A DNA stretch of 64,000 nt from Azospirillum cavernae (GCF_003590795.1 NZ_QYUL01000002.1:1481001-1545000); one strand, 5' to 3'. Positions 18,957 to 27,682 are shown, counted from the stretch's first letter. Program-made: numbers and translations. The notes: a model not told the origin generated them from the sequence alone.

Positions 18957-20240
18957 TCAGGCCGCCGAACGGATGCCGGCGGCGCCCAGCACCGGGGCCA
19001 AGGCGCCGAGCGCGCGGTCGACGATGCGGCGGTTGTCCTCCGTCACGCGGGCGGCCCCGGCGACGATTCGGGCGCGGGCGCGCTCGTCGGTCAGCAATTG
19101 GCGGGCGGCGGTGATGAGGGCCGGGCCGTCGGCGACCAACAGCGCCCCGCCCGCCGCCTCCAGCATGTGGGTGATCTCGCCGAAATTGAACATGTGCGGG
19201 CCGTACAGAACGGCGCAGCCCAGCAAGGCCGGTTCCACCGGATTCTGCCCGCCATGCGGGACGAAGGAGCCGCCCATGCAGACCACCGGCGCGGCGCGGT
19301 AGAACAACCCCAGTTCGCCCATGGTGTCGGCGACATAGACCGCGTCCTGCGGCCCTGGCAGGCCGCCGTCGGAGCGGCGGGCGACGCTCAACCCGCGCTC
19401 TTGCATCAGGGCGGCGATGGCCTCGCCGCGATGGGCGTGACGGGGAACCACGACGGTCAGCAGGCCGGGCAGGGCGGGGGCCAGCGCGGCGTGAACGGCG
19501 GCGGCGATTTCATCCTCGCCGGGGTGGGAGCTGGCGAGCAGCCAGACCGGGCGTCCGTCGAGCGCGGCGCTGAGCGCCGCCATCGGCGCGCGGGCGGCGG
19601 GCGGCGGCTCGGCGGAAAATTTCAGGTTGCCGACGCTGGCCACGCCGGGCGCGCCCAGGCTGCGCAGCCGGTCGGCGTCGCCCTCCGTCTGGGCCAGCGT
19701 GACCTGGAAGGTGGAGAGCAGCGCCCCGGCGAAACCCGGCGCGTTGCGCCAACGGGTGAAGGAGCGCTGCGACATCCGGGCGTTGACCAGCGCCGCCGGA
19801 ATGGCGCGGGCGCGGATCCCGGCCAGCAGATTCGGCCAAATCTCCGATTCCGTCCACAGCACGGCGTCGGGCCGCCAATGGTCGAGGAAGCGGTCCACCG
19901 CGCCGGGCAGATCGACCGGCACGTAATGATGGATGGCGCGCGGCGGCAGGCGCCGCCCCATCAGCTCCGCCGAGGTGACGGTCCCGGTGGTCATCAGCAC
20001 GGTCAGTTCGGCGTCGCTGTCCAGCAGACGGTCGATCAACACCAGCACGGAGTTCGCCTCCCCGACGCTGGCCGCGTGGATCCAGACCAGCCGCCCGTCG
20101 GGGCGCGGGCGCGAGGCCGCGCCGAAGCGTTCCGCCTGACGGGCGGAATCCTCTTTGCCGACGGCCCGGCGACGGTCGAGATACAGGCGAACCGCTGGCC
20201 CGGCGATGGTGGTCAGGCCGCGATAAAGGGTGTGCAGCAT
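18957..20240 (-). CDS. waaA: 3-deoxy-D-manno-octulosonic acid transferase WaaA (KdtA)
   Basis: WaaA transfers Kdo to lipid IVA at the inner membrane. The protein is about 427 aa from ATG 20240; a TTG five codons earlier is also in frame. Visible family features are 'VWIHAASVGEAN', 'TTGTVTSAELM', 'LWTESEIWPNLL' and, in the C-terminal GT-B half, 'ASSHPGEDE' and 'MGGSFVPHGGQNPVEPA'. It heads the waaA-lpxK-lpxL run. Confidence 0.96.
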   Translation of the reverse strand: MLHTLYRGLTTIAGPAVRLYLDRRRAVGKEDSARQAERFGAASRPRPDGRLVWIHAASVGEANSVLVLIDRLLDSDAELTVLMTTGTVTSAELMGRRLPPRAIHHYVPVDLPGAVDRFLDHWRPDAVLWTESEIWPNLLAGIRARAIPAALVNARMSQRSFTRWRNAPGFAGALLSTFQVTLAQTEGDADRLRSLGAPGVASVGNLKFSAEPPPAARAPMAALSAALDGRPVWLLASSHPGEDEIAAAVHAALAPALPGLLTVVVPRHAHRGEAIAALMQERGLSVARRSDGGLPGPQDAVYVADTMGELGLFYRAAPVVCMGGSFVPHGGQNPVEPALLGCAVLYGPHMFNFGEITHMLEAAGGALLVADGPALITAARQLLTDERARARIVAGAARVTEDNRRIVDRALGALAPVLGAAGIRSAA

Positions 20241-20398
20241 GCGGCTCGGAAACAAAAGGACGCGACAACGAACACGCCGCCGGACGTCCCCGGCAGCGCG
20301 CGCGGCGGCAGCTTAGCACGCCGGGGGCGTTGTTGCGATGGGGATGGTTTGGCTGGCGGGGCGCCGCCTTTTGGGGCGGAAGCCCGCCAGCCCATCGC

Positions 20399-21397
20399 TT
20401 ACGAAAATGGCCGCAGGTTCGACAGGAACTGTTCCGCCGAGCGGCGCCACGAATAGCCCAGCGCGTAGTCGCGGCAGATTTGCGGGGAGATGGTCAGGGC
20501 GCCTTCGACCGCGCGTTTCAGATCCTCGTCCAGAACCCCGGCGCCCGATCCGTTGACCACGTCCAGCGGTCCCGGCACCGGGTAGGCGGCGACCGGAACG
20601 CCGGACGCCAGAGCCTCCAACAGGACCAGCCCGAAGGTGTCGGTGCGCGAAGGGAAGACGAAGACGTCGGCGGCGGCGTAATGCTGGGCCAACTCCTCGC
20701 CATGCTTGGCCCCCACCCAATGGACGGCGGGATATTTGCGTTGCAGCTCCTCGCGCGCCGGGCCGTCGCCCACCACCACCTTGGTTCCGGGCAGGTCGAG
20801 CTTGAGGAACTCCTCCAGATTCTTTTCCACCGCGACGCGCCCGACATACATCGACAGCGGGCGCGGCAGATCGAGGAAATTCTTGTCGCGCGGGCGGAAC
20901 AGCTCCGTGTCCACGCCGCGCGTCCAGCGCTTGATGTTGGCGAAGCCCCGACCGACCAGCGCGTCTTCGATGGTCTGGGTCGCCACCATCACCGCCGAGG
21001 ATGGCTTGTGGAAGCGGCGGACCAGCGCGTAGGACAGGATCAGCGGAATCGGCGCGCGGTCGCGCACATATTCCGGGAAACGGGTGTGGTAGGCGGTGGT
21101 GAAGGGCTTGCCATGCTTCAGGCAATAGGCCCGCGCGGCGAAGCCCAACGGCCCTTCGGTGGCGATGTGGATGCAGTCGGGCCGCAGATCCGCGATCATT
21201 GTCCAGAGGGAGCGTTTCGCGCCGATGGCCAGCCGGATTTCCGGGTAGGAGGGCATCGGCAGGGTGCGGAAACGGTCCGGGCCGATGACCTCGACCGTTT
21301 GGCCCATGCTCTCCAGCTCTTTGCGCACGGTGCTGATGGTGCGCACGACGCCGTTCACCTGCGGGTGCCACGCGTCGCTGACGATGAGAATGTTCAC
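20399..21397 (-). CDS. GT4-family glycosyltransferase, probable diacylglycerol glycosyltransferase (Agt-like)
   Basis: The 332-residue GT-B enzyme begins MNILIVSDAWHPQVNGVVRT with a GTG start overlapping the stop of the upstream phosphoesterase (GTGA). The C-terminal donor site shows 'VFPSRTDTFGLVLLEALASG', with the ExxxxxxxE spacing typical of GT4. The pairing with a PlcP-like metallophosphoesterase matches the plcP-agt operons in which Agt glycosylates the diacylglycerol released from phospholipids. That substrate is inferred from context; other GT4 acceptors are possible. Confidence 0.72.
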   Translation of the reverse strand: MNILIVSDAWHPQVNGVVRTISTVRKELESMGQTVEVIGPDRFRTLPMPSYPEIRLAIGAKRSLWTMIADLRPDCIHIATEGPLGFAARAYCLKHGKPFTTAYHTRFPEYVRDRAPIPLILSYALVRRFHKPSSAVMVATQTIEDALVGRGFANIKRWTRGVDTELFRPRDKNFLDLPRPLSMYVGRVAVEKNLEEFLKLDLPGTKVVVGDGPAREELQRKYPAVHWVGAKHGEELAQHYAAADVFVFPSRTDTFGLVLLEALASGVPVAAYPVPGPLDVVNGSGAGVLDEDLKRAVEGALTISPQICRDYALGYSWRRSAEQFLSNLRPFS

Positions 21398-22179
21398 GCC
21401 GCCGCCTTCACCGCTGTGCGTTGCGCCATGGCTTCCGCCCAATGGATGATCTCCAGCGCGCCGTTGTCGTGTTCGACCAAGGCGGTGCAGGATTCGACCC
21501 AGTCGCCGTCGTTGCAATAGAGGATCCCTTCCATGTCGCGGATCTCGGCGGTGTGGATGTGGCCGCAGACGACGCCGTCGACCTTGCGGCGGCGGGCTTC
21601 CTCGCCCAGCGCCTCTTCAAACTTGCCGATGAACTCGACCGCCGTTTTGGCCTTGTGCTTCAGGTAGGCCGACAGCGACCAATAGCGGAAGCCCAGCTTG
21701 CGCCGCGCCCAGTTGAACACGGTGTTCAGTTGCAAAAGCACGACGTAAGCGTGGTCGCCCAGCAGGGCCAGCCATTTGGCGTAGCGCACCACCGCGTCGA
21801 ACTGGTCGCCGTGGATGACCAGCAGGCGGCGCCCGTCGGCGGTGGTGTGGACCCATTCATCGACGACGTGGACGCCGCCGAATTGCAGGCCGCAATAATC
21901 CCGCGCCGCCTCGTCATGATTGCCGGGGACGTAATAGACCTGATCGCCCTTGCGCGCCCGACGCATGATCTTCTGCACGACGTCGTTGTGCGCCTGCGGC
22001 CAGTACCAGCCCTTTTTCAGCCGCCAGCCATCGACGATGTCGCCAACGAGAAACAGGTGATCCGATTCGTTGTGCTTGAGAAAATCCAGGAGATAGTCGG
22101 CCTTGCACCCCCGCGTTCCCAGATGAACGTCGGAGATAAAGATGCTGCGGTATCGTTTGACCGCTGGTACGGCGTTCAT
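21394..22179 (-). CDS. Calcineurin-like metallophosphoesterase, PlcP-type phospholipase C or LpxH-like
   Basis: The metal-binding motifs of the fold are clear: ISDVHLG, VGDIVDGW, PGNHDE, VIHGDQFD and CGHIHTAE. The protein is 261 aa from ATG 22179, chosen for the GGAGCGGAAG upstream; an ATG at 22212 is also in frame. Databases often label such proteins UDP-2,3-diacylglucosamine diphosphatase, but alphaproteobacteria typically use LpxI for that step. Coupling to an Agt-like glycosyltransferase favours PlcP, which cuts phospholipid head groups to give diacylglycerol under phosphate limitation. The family call is firm; the substrate is inferred. Confidence 0.75.
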   Translation of the reverse strand: MNAVPAVKRYRSIFISDVHLGTRGCKADYLLDFLKHNESDHLFLVGDIVDGWRLKKGWYWPQAHNDVVQKIMRRARKGDQVYYVPGNHDEAARDYCGLQFGGVHVVDEWVHTTADGRRLLVIHGDQFDAVVRYAKWLALLGDHAYVVLLQLNTVFNWARRKLGFRYWSLSAYLKHKAKTAVEFIGKFEEALGEEARRRKVDGVVCGHIHTAEIRDMEGILYCNDGDWVESCTALVEHDNGALEIIHWAEAMAQRTAVKAAA

Positions 22180-22225
22180 CTTCCGCTCCGTCGTCGCCAA
22201 GACAGGGGCCATTTAAGACATGGCC

Positions 22226-22257
22226 CGTATAGTCGCAATCGCATTGCTTGACAATGC
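22226..22257 (-). promoter_or_regulatory. Promoter and inverted repeat upstream of the PlcP-like gene
   Basis: On the minus strand TTGTCA (22249-22254) and TATACG (22226-22231) are 17 bp apart. A perfect inverted repeat GCATTG-n5-CAATGC (22241-22257) overlaps the -35 box and could be an operator. I do not see a canonical Pho box. Confidence 0.5.
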
Positions 22258-22398
22258 CTCGCATAGGACGCACTTAACATTCGTTGTCTGGTGAGTTCTG
22301 GCAAAGAAACCGTCGTTTTATTGAAACGTCTTTGACTTTCAAGAGTCATTGATTTGACACACAGGGCGCCATCCGCGCCGTCGGACAGGAGCGAATCG

Positions 22399-23358
22399 TT
22401 GCGGGACTCAAGCGAATTGGGTGGGGTTGCGGTCGGGCCGGGCGCGGCGGCGACGGTTCGGCGTCTGCTGGTCATCCACAACCCGGTGGCGGGCGGTCGC
22501 CGGGCGCGGCGCCTGCGCGCGGTGGTCGAGCGGTTGGAAACGCAGCACGGCGTCCAGGTGCTGGTGCGCTCCACCGGCGGGCGGGGCGACGCGGAGGCCT
22601 TCGCCCGCGACGTGGTTCCCGGCACGGTTGACGCGGTGGTCGCGGCGGGCGGCGACGGCACCATCAACGAGGTCATCAACGGGCTGGCGGCCCACGCCGC
22701 CGCTGGCCGCGCCGTGCCGCTGGGCATCGTGCCGATGGGAACCGCCAATGTGCTGGCGGGCGAGTTGGGCTTGCCGACCGATCCCGACGGGGTGGCGCGG
22801 GTGTTGGCCAGTGCGCGGACGGCGCTGATTCACCCGGCGGTCGCCAACGGGCGGGTGTTTTCGATGATGGCCGGGGTCGGGTTGGACGCGCGGGTGGTCG
22901 AATGCGTGGACACCCGGCTGAAGCGCCGGATCGGCAAGGGGGCGTATGTCGTCGAAACCCTTAAGCAACTGGCGACGCGGCCCGACGTCCGTTACCGGGT
23001 GTCTCTGGATGGCGGCCCGGCGCAGGAGGTGGCGGCGGTGATCGCCGCCAAAGGGCATTTCTACGGGGGCCGCTTCGTCTGCGCCCCCGACGCCCGATTG
23101 ACTGAGCCGGAGTTGCAGGTTTGCCTGTTTCCGCGCGGCGGTCGATGGAACGCGCTGCGCTATGTCTGGGGCGTCACCGCCGGGCGGCTGCGCCATTTCC
23201 CCGACTATCGCGTGATCCCGGCGCGGCGCCTGCGCATCGAAGGGCCGGTGGGCGATGCGGTGCAGGGCGACGGCGACGTCGCGGCGCGGCTGCCGGTGGA
23301 CATCGCGCTGGCCGGTTGGACGTTGCCGGTGCTGGTGGGGCCGACGCCGGTGGGGTAG
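22399..23358 (+). CDS. Diacylglycerol/sphingosine kinase-family lipid kinase
   Basis: The DAGK catalytic domain is evident: 'LVIHNPVAGGRRARRLR' at the start, the nucleotide-binding GGDGTINEVINGL, and 'GIVPMGTANVLAGELGLP'. The protein is 319 aa from a TTG at 22399, chosen because AGGAG lies seven bases upstream. It is divergent from the PlcP/Agt-like pair. If those genes make and use diacylglycerol, this kinase could return diacylglycerol to phosphatidic acid. That link is inference from position. Confidence 0.85.
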   Translation: MRDSSELGGVAVGPGAAATVRRLLVIHNPVAGGRRARRLRAVVERLETQHGVQVLVRSTGGRGDAEAFARDVVPGTVDAVVAAGGDGTINEVINGLAAHAAAGRAVPLGIVPMGTANVLAGELGLPTDPDGVARVLASARTALIHPAVANGRVFSMMAGVGLDARVVECVDTRLKRRIGKGAYVVETLKQLATRPDVRYRVSLDGGPAQEVAAVIAAKGHFYGGRFVCAPDARLTEPELQVCLFPRGGRWNALRYVWGVTAGRLRHFPDYRVIPARRLRIEGPVGDAVQGDGDVAARLPVDIALAGWTLPVLVGPTPVG

Positions 23359-23401
23359 GGGGTGTGGATTGGGTGGGGTGGCGCTTGTTGGGGCGCAAGC
23401 G

Positions 23402-23641
23402 ATGGATTACAGTTTGGCCATGGACGACGCACCCTTGCCTGGGCTGAAGACTGTGGCGGACGACGCGTTGCGGCGGAGTTTGGACGCTGACATTGCGCGT
23501 GGCCTCGCCGAACTTCAGGCGGGTGACGGCGTGGCGCTTGACGACGCTTTCAGGTCTCTTTGGGCGGAATTGGACGATGGCTCCATGACCACGCCAGTGA
23601 CCACGCCCAAACGAACCGGGACGAACCGCCGCCATCCATGA
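23402..23641 (+). CDS. Antitoxin, ParD-like
   Basis: A 79-residue acidic protein. Its middle (ADIARGLAELQAGDGVALDDAFRSLWAEL) resembles the short helical antitoxins paired with ParE/RelE toxins. The stop overlaps the next ATG (ATGA), the usual arrangement of a type II toxin-antitoxin operon. A basic C-terminal tail follows the conserved part. The N-terminal DNA-binding fold is not obvious by eye. Confidence 0.68.
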   Translation: MDYSLAMDDAPLPGLKTVADDALRRSLDADIARGLAELQAGDGVALDDAFRSLWAELDDGSMTTPVTTPKRTGTNRRHP

Positions 23642-23952
23642 CGCCGCCATCTGTGACTGGGAGGCGCCCAACCAACGCGTCGCCGACGGCTTTGGCCGAG
23701 ATTCGCGCGGCGGTTCTGGAACGTCGGGATTATGCCGGGCGGGATTCGGCGGCGCGCCTGTTGATGGCGATTGAAGACGCGGTGACGGCCTTGCGGCGCC
23801 ATCCTGAGCTTGGGACCATTCGCAAGGATCTGACGGAGCACCCGGTTCGCTTCTGGCCGGTTGAGTGCTATTGGATCGTTTACACCGCGCGGCCTTTTCA
23901 AGTCGTGCGATTCCTCGGCGCCCAACGCGACATTGCGGCCCTGTTGGGATGA
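23638..23952 (+). CDS. ParE/RelE-superfamily toxin
   Basis: The 104-residue protein shows the ParE pattern: an N-terminal helix pair (ALAEIRAAVLERRDYAG, ARLLMAIEDAVTALRRHPELG) followed by beta strands ending 'RFWPVECYWIVYTARPFQVVRFLGAQRDI'. ParE toxins poison gyrase and RelE toxins cut mRNA; which applies here is unknown. It starts inside the antitoxin stop codon. The pair lies between the lipid kinase and pmbA and is probably a movable addiction module. Confidence 0.78.
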   Translation: MTPPSVTGRRPTNASPTALAEIRAAVLERRDYAGRDSAARLLMAIEDAVTALRRHPELGTIRKDLTEHPVRFWPVECYWIVYTARPFQVVRFLGAQRDIAALLG

Positions 23953-23983
23953 GGCGCCCGAAGACGCCCCATCCCCTTGATCC

Positions 23984-25339
23984 TCACAACCCGGCGATCA
24001 TCATCCCGTCGATGCGCACGGTCGGCGCGTCCATGCCGAAGCACAGTTCCAGATCGTCCGCCGCCTCCAGATTGAGGAACATGTCCTTCAGGTTGCCGGC
24101 GATGGTCATTTCGTTCACCGGGTGGGTGATGACGCCGTTTTCGATCCAGAAGCCGCCGGCGCCCCGGCTGTAATCGCCGGTCACGCCGTTGACGCCCATG
24201 CCCATCAGGTCGGTGACGTAAAAGCCTTCCTTGATCTCGGCCAGAAGATCGGCGCGGCTGCGCTTGCCCGCCGCCATGTAGACGTTGGCCGGGGCTGGGC
24301 CGGGCGGGCCGGAGGTGCCGCGCGCGGCGTGGCCGGTGGTCGCCAGACCCAATTGACGGGCCGAACGCAGATCAAGCAGCCAGGTGGTCAGCCGCCCATC
24401 CTCGATGATGGTGTGGCGGCGCACCGCCACGCCCTCGGCGTCGAAGGGGCGGGAGCGCAGGCCGCGCATCACATGCGGGTCGTCGATGATGGTGACGCCC
24501 TCGGGGAAGATGCGCTCGCCCATCTTGTCCTTCAGAAAGCTGGTGCCGCGCGCGATGCTGGGTCCGCTGATGGCGCCGGTCAGATGGCCGAGCAGCCCGC
24601 GCGAGGCGCGCGGATCGAACACCACCGGCAGCTTGCCGCTTTTCATCCGGCGCGGATTCAGGCGGCGAACCGCGCGTTCCCCGGCCTCGCGCCCGATGTC
24701 GGCGGCGTCGCGCAGGTCGGCGCCATAGACCTTGCTGTCATAATCGTAATCGCGCTCCATCCCCGTGCCGGTCCCGGCCAGAACCGACGCGGACAGCGAT
24801 TGCCGCGACACCCCGTAAGACCCGGCGAAGCCGTTCGAGGCGGCGATGGCGATGGTCGAGCGGCTCCACCCGGCGTCCGCCCCTTCGGAGTTGGTGACTC
24901 CCGTCACCGCCAACGCGGCCTCTTCGGCGCGGCGCGCGCGCTCCATCAGAATCTCGATGGCCGGTTCGGCGGGATCGAGGATGTCGATCTCGGGGAAGCT
25001 GTGGGCGATCTGTTCGGGGTCGGCCAGACCGGCGAAGGGATCCTCCGGCACCACCCGCGCCATGGCGACGGCGCGCTCCACCAACTCGCCCAGCGCCTTG
25101 GCGCTGCGGTCGGAGGACGAGACGATGGCCTGCCGCTTGCCGATGAACACCCGCAGGCCGAGGTCGCCCGATTCCGACCGCTCCAGCTTCTCGGTGGCGC
25201 CCAGGCGCTGGCTGAGCGAGACGGACGCGCTGTCGAACAGCACGGCGTCGGCGGCGTCGGCCCCGGCGGCGCGCGCCTTGGCGATCAGATCGCCCAGCAG
25301 ATTCAGGATCTCCGGCTGGTCGTTCGGCGAAACAGGCAT
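23984..25339 (-). CDS. pmbA: TldD/PmbA-family metalloprotease subunit PmbA (TldE)
   Basis: A 451-residue protein with the PmbA signature: 'SQRLGATEKLERSESGDLGLRVFIGKRQAIVSSSD' near the N-terminus and, in the C-terminal half, 'GVNGVTGDYSRGAGGFWIENG' and 'EMTIAGNLKDMFLNL'. With TldD it forms a cytosolic protease that matures peptides and degrades unfolded chains. PmbA is the subunit without the zinc site. tldD is not in the window. The ATG at 25339 gives the normal length. Confidence 0.92.
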   Translation of the reverse strand: MPVSPNDQPEILNLLGDLIAKARAAGADAADAVLFDSASVSLSQRLGATEKLERSESGDLGLRVFIGKRQAIVSSSDRSAKALGELVERAVAMARVVPEDPFAGLADPEQIAHSFPEIDILDPAEPAIEILMERARRAEEAALAVTGVTNSEGADAGWSRSTIAIAASNGFAGSYGVSRQSLSASVLAGTGTGMERDYDYDSKVYGADLRDAADIGREAGERAVRRLNPRRMKSGKLPVVFDPRASRGLLGHLTGAISGPSIARGTSFLKDKMGERIFPEGVTIIDDPHVMRGLRSRPFDAEGVAVRRHTIIEDGRLTTWLLDLRSARQLGLATTGHAARGTSGPPGPAPANVYMAAGKRSRADLLAEIKEGFYVTDLMGMGVNGVTGDYSRGAGGFWIENGVITHPVNEMTIAGNLKDMFLNLEAADDLELCFGMDAPTVRIDGMMIAGL

Positions 25340-25489
25340 CAGGCTCTCCGGTTGGTCTCTCTTCTGTCTAGCAAATGGGAGGCCCGCACGGAACCGGGAA
25401 GGGGCGCCGCCGCGTTCACGTCCCCGTTCACGTCCCGCTCGCGGGCTTGTGAGTGGCCGGTCGGGCTGGTGGGGACTAGGCTGCGTGGC

Positions 25490-26230
25490 ATGACACACGC
25501 ACGCGCTCCCCTGATTTTGGCGGCTTTGGCCGCGTTGGTCGCTGGCGCCGCCGACCCGCGCCCGGCGCGGTCGGCCGACGCCCCGATCCTGGTCGAACTG
25601 TTCACCTCGCAAGGCTGTTCGTCCTGCCCGCCCGCCGACGCCTATTTGAAGGAGCTGGCGGGGCGCGACGACGTCATCGCGCTGTCCTTCCACGTCGATT
25701 ATTGGGATCGGCTGGGCTGGCGCGATCCCTTCGCCAATGGCTGGAACACCCGGCGGCAACACGCCTATCAGGCGGCGCTCGGCCAACCTTACGTCTACAC
25801 GCCGCAGATGGTGATTGATGGCCGCGATCAAGCGGTCGGCTCCGACCGCGCGGCGGTTGGCCGCATCCTGGACCGGCGTCGGGGCGAGGGCGCGGCGGTG
25901 GCCGTGTCGTTGGAGCGGACGGGCGAGGACCGCGCCCGCTTGCGGCTTCCCGCCGCGCCGGGGATGAGCGGGCGTTTGACCCTGTTCGGTTTTGACCGCA
26001 AGCAGGACACCGACGTGCGGGCGGGGGAAAACTCCGGTCGGCGCCTGCTGAACACCAACGTCGTGTCGGTGACGGAAGAGATTGGGCGCTGGTCGGGCGA
26101 GGCGGTGGACCGGCTGTTGAGCTTGCCGGAACCCAAAGCCGGACGCGGTTACGCCTTGGTTCTGACGCAGGAGGGCGGAACGCCCGCCACACGCGTTTTG
26201 GGAGCGGCCCAGGTGAAGGCCGCTCCCTGA
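25490..26230 (+). CDS. DUF1223 thioredoxin-like secreted protein
   Basis: From ATG 25490 the 246-residue protein has a signal peptide (ILAALAALVAGA) and then the DUF1223 core, 'VELFTSQGCSSCPPAD', with a CSSC pair in the thioredoxin position. 'ALSFHVDYWDRLGWRDPFA' and 'YTPQMVIDGRDQAVGS' are also typical. It probably acts in the periplasm as a thiol-redox protein, but the substrate is unknown. The gene is divergent from pmbA. Confidence 0.85.
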   Translation: MTHARAPLILAALAALVAGAADPRPARSADAPILVELFTSQGCSSCPPADAYLKELAGRDDVIALSFHVDYWDRLGWRDPFANGWNTRRQHAYQAALGQPYVYTPQMVIDGRDQAVGSDRAAVGRILDRRRGEGAAVAVSLERTGEDRARLRLPAAPGMSGRLTLFGFDRKQDTDVRAGENSGRRLLNTNVVSVTEEIGRWSGEAVDRLLSLPEPKAGRGYALVLTQEGGTPATRVLGAAQVKAAP

Positions 26231-26254
26231 AACAATCATGCTCTGGCGGGAGGA

Positions 26255-26683
26255 TCAGGCCGTCTGGCGCTGACCGGCGTCGTCAAGCGCCGGAAGCGTC
26301 AACGCGAAGGCGCCGTTGCCCAGCAGGGCCTGCGCGGCGAGCATCAAAGTCCAGAAGGCGGGGAACTCCCAACCGCCGTTGGCCGAGGCGAACATCCAGC
26401 CGTTGCCGACATGCTGCAAGGTCGCGCCGATCATGATCGGCAGAAGGGCGAGCGCGATCCAGCGGGTGAACACCCCGGCGATCAGCAACAGGCCGCCGCC
26501 GACCTCGCCCAAAATGACCAGATAGGCGAAGAAACCGGGATAGCCGATGCTCTCGAAATAGCCGACGGTTCCGGTGACGCCGAAGGTCAGCACCTTCAGC
26601 AAAAAGCCGTGAGCCAGAAACAGCGCGCCAAGGGCGACGCGCAGAAGCAGGGCGGCGTAGGGGGCGGTGCGGGAGTCGATCAT
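26255..26683 (-). CDS. DoxX-family membrane protein
   Basis: A 142-residue inner-membrane protein with four hydrophobic helices. It begins 'AALLLRVALGALFLAHG' and contains 'LGEVGGGLLLIAGVFTRWIAL', both DoxX hallmarks. I prefer ATG 26683 because AAAGGA lies eight bases upstream; ATG 26692 is only touching it. DoxX proteins are linked to quinone-related redox or stress functions, but no clear role follows here. Confidence 0.85.
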   Translation of the reverse strand: MIDSRTAPYAALLLRVALGALFLAHGFLLKVLTFGVTGTVGYFESIGYPGFFAYLVILGEVGGGLLLIAGVFTRWIALALLPIMIGATLQHVGNGWMFASANGGWEFPAFWTLMLAAQALLGNGAFALTLPALDDAGQRQTA

Positions 26684-26841
26684 GATGGTCATCCTTTGGT
26701 CTGGGGCGCTCCGGTCAGGAGCGGTTTGTCTTGAAACAGACCATACAGGATGCTGGCGGCGCGATAATCACCGGATTTTGCGACGAGACGTTCTTGTGGA
26801 AGCAACAATACGCCGCCGCCGCTCAGCGGCGAATCGCGCTG

Positions 26842-27345
26842 CTATTCCGCCAGATGCGCCTTTGCGTAAGCGACAAGCTGGTCGAGCGCCGTTCCCCAAC
26901 CGTCATGAAAGCCCATGTCGGCATGCTTGCGGGCGTCTGCTTCGTCGCCATGCAGGGCGCGGACGGTGTAGCGGCAGGAACCGCCATTCACCGCCTCAAA
27001 GGTGATGATCGCGGTGAACAGAAAGGGAAAGCCGGAGGAACCGTTGACGGGCCGGTATCCCGCCGTCAAGGCCGAGGTGAAGGACAGCCGCTCCTTGTCC
27101 ACGACCTCCAGATAACAGCCCGGAATGTCCTCCATCACGTCGCCCTTGGGATCCAGGATCAGGCAGTGGAACGCCCCGCCAGGACGCACGTCCATTTCGA
27201 CCACCCGCGCGCCATAGGGGCGGGGGCAGTACCATTGCTCCAGATGTTTCGGCACGGTCCAAGCGGTCCAGACCAAAGCGGGCGGCACATCGACGACGCG
27301 GGTCAGGATCAGGTCCGCCGCGTTGTTATGGTTGGTCGCGCTCAT
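26842..27345 (-). CDS. SRPBCC/AHSA1-domain protein
   Basis: The 167-residue protein has the Bet v1-like AHSA1 pattern: 'LTRVVDVPPALVWTAWTVPKHLEQWYCP', 'MDVRPGGAFHCLI' and the closing helix 'GFHDGWGTALDQLVAYAK'. These proteins have a ligand cavity; many are paired, as here, with an ArsR-type regulator whose 3' end overlaps the start. The ligand is unknown. Confidence 0.85.
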   Translation of the reverse strand: MSATNHNNAADLILTRVVDVPPALVWTAWTVPKHLEQWYCPRPYGARVVEMDVRPGGAFHCLILDPKGDVMEDIPGCYLEVVDKERLSFTSALTAGYRPVNGSSGFPFLFTAIITFEAVNGGSCRYTVRALHGDEADARKHADMGFHDGWGTALDQLVAYAKAHLAE

Positions 27346-27682
27346 CAGGGTCTCCGTTCTGCAAGGTCAACAGATAGCCGTCCAACTGGTCGAGCCGCGT
27401 TTCCCACAGGCGGCGCTGTTCCGCCAGCCAATGTTCCGCCGCCCGGACGGGAGCAGGATCAAAGCGGCACAGGCGCACCCGGCCCCGCTTTTCCGAAACC
27501 ATCAGCCCGCTGTCTTCCAACAGTTTCAGATGGGCCATGAAGGAGGGCAGGGCCATGCCGAACGGCTCCGCCAATTCCTTGACCGAGGCCGCGCCGCGCG
27601 CCAGCCGGGCGAGCACGGCGCGGCGCGTGGGGTCGGCCAGAGCGCGGAAGGTGCGGTCGATGTCGGGTTGATGGTGAGTCAT
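27326..27682 (-). CDS. ArsR-family transcriptional regulator
   Basis: The 118-residue protein is a winged-helix regulator: 'FRALADPTRRAVLARLARG', 'SVKELAEPFGMALPSFMAHLKLLEDSGLM', 'VSEKRGRVRLCRF'. No metal-binding cysteine pair of classic ArsR is visible, so it belongs to the broader group that partners SRPBCC proteins. It overlaps the next gene by 20 bp. A repeated motif at its promoter suggests autoregulation, and the transcript appears leaderless. Confidence 0.88.
   Translation of the reverse strand: MTHHQPDIDRTFRALADPTRRAVLARLARGAASVKELAEPFGMALPSFMAHLKLLEDSGLMVSEKRGRVRLCRFDPAPVRAAEHWLAEQRRLWETRLDQLDGYLLTLQNGDPDERDQP

Noticed and set aside
17565-20456. A very long open frame on the plus strand (over 900 codons)
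   Set aside because: It is antisense to lpxL, lpxK and waaA, all of which have clear motifs. The translated product is repetitive, low-complexity Gly/Arg/Ala sequence typical of a GC-rich shadow frame.
21394-22179. Calling the metallophosphoesterase lpxH outright
   Set aside because: The motifs fit the broad family, but operon context with a GT4 transferase points to PlcP. The lipid A step in alphaproteobacteria is usually LpxI.
24122-25489. Plus-strand extension of the DUF1223 frame across pmbA
   Set aside because: The upstream part is antisense to pmbA. The signal peptide at 25490 marks the real start.
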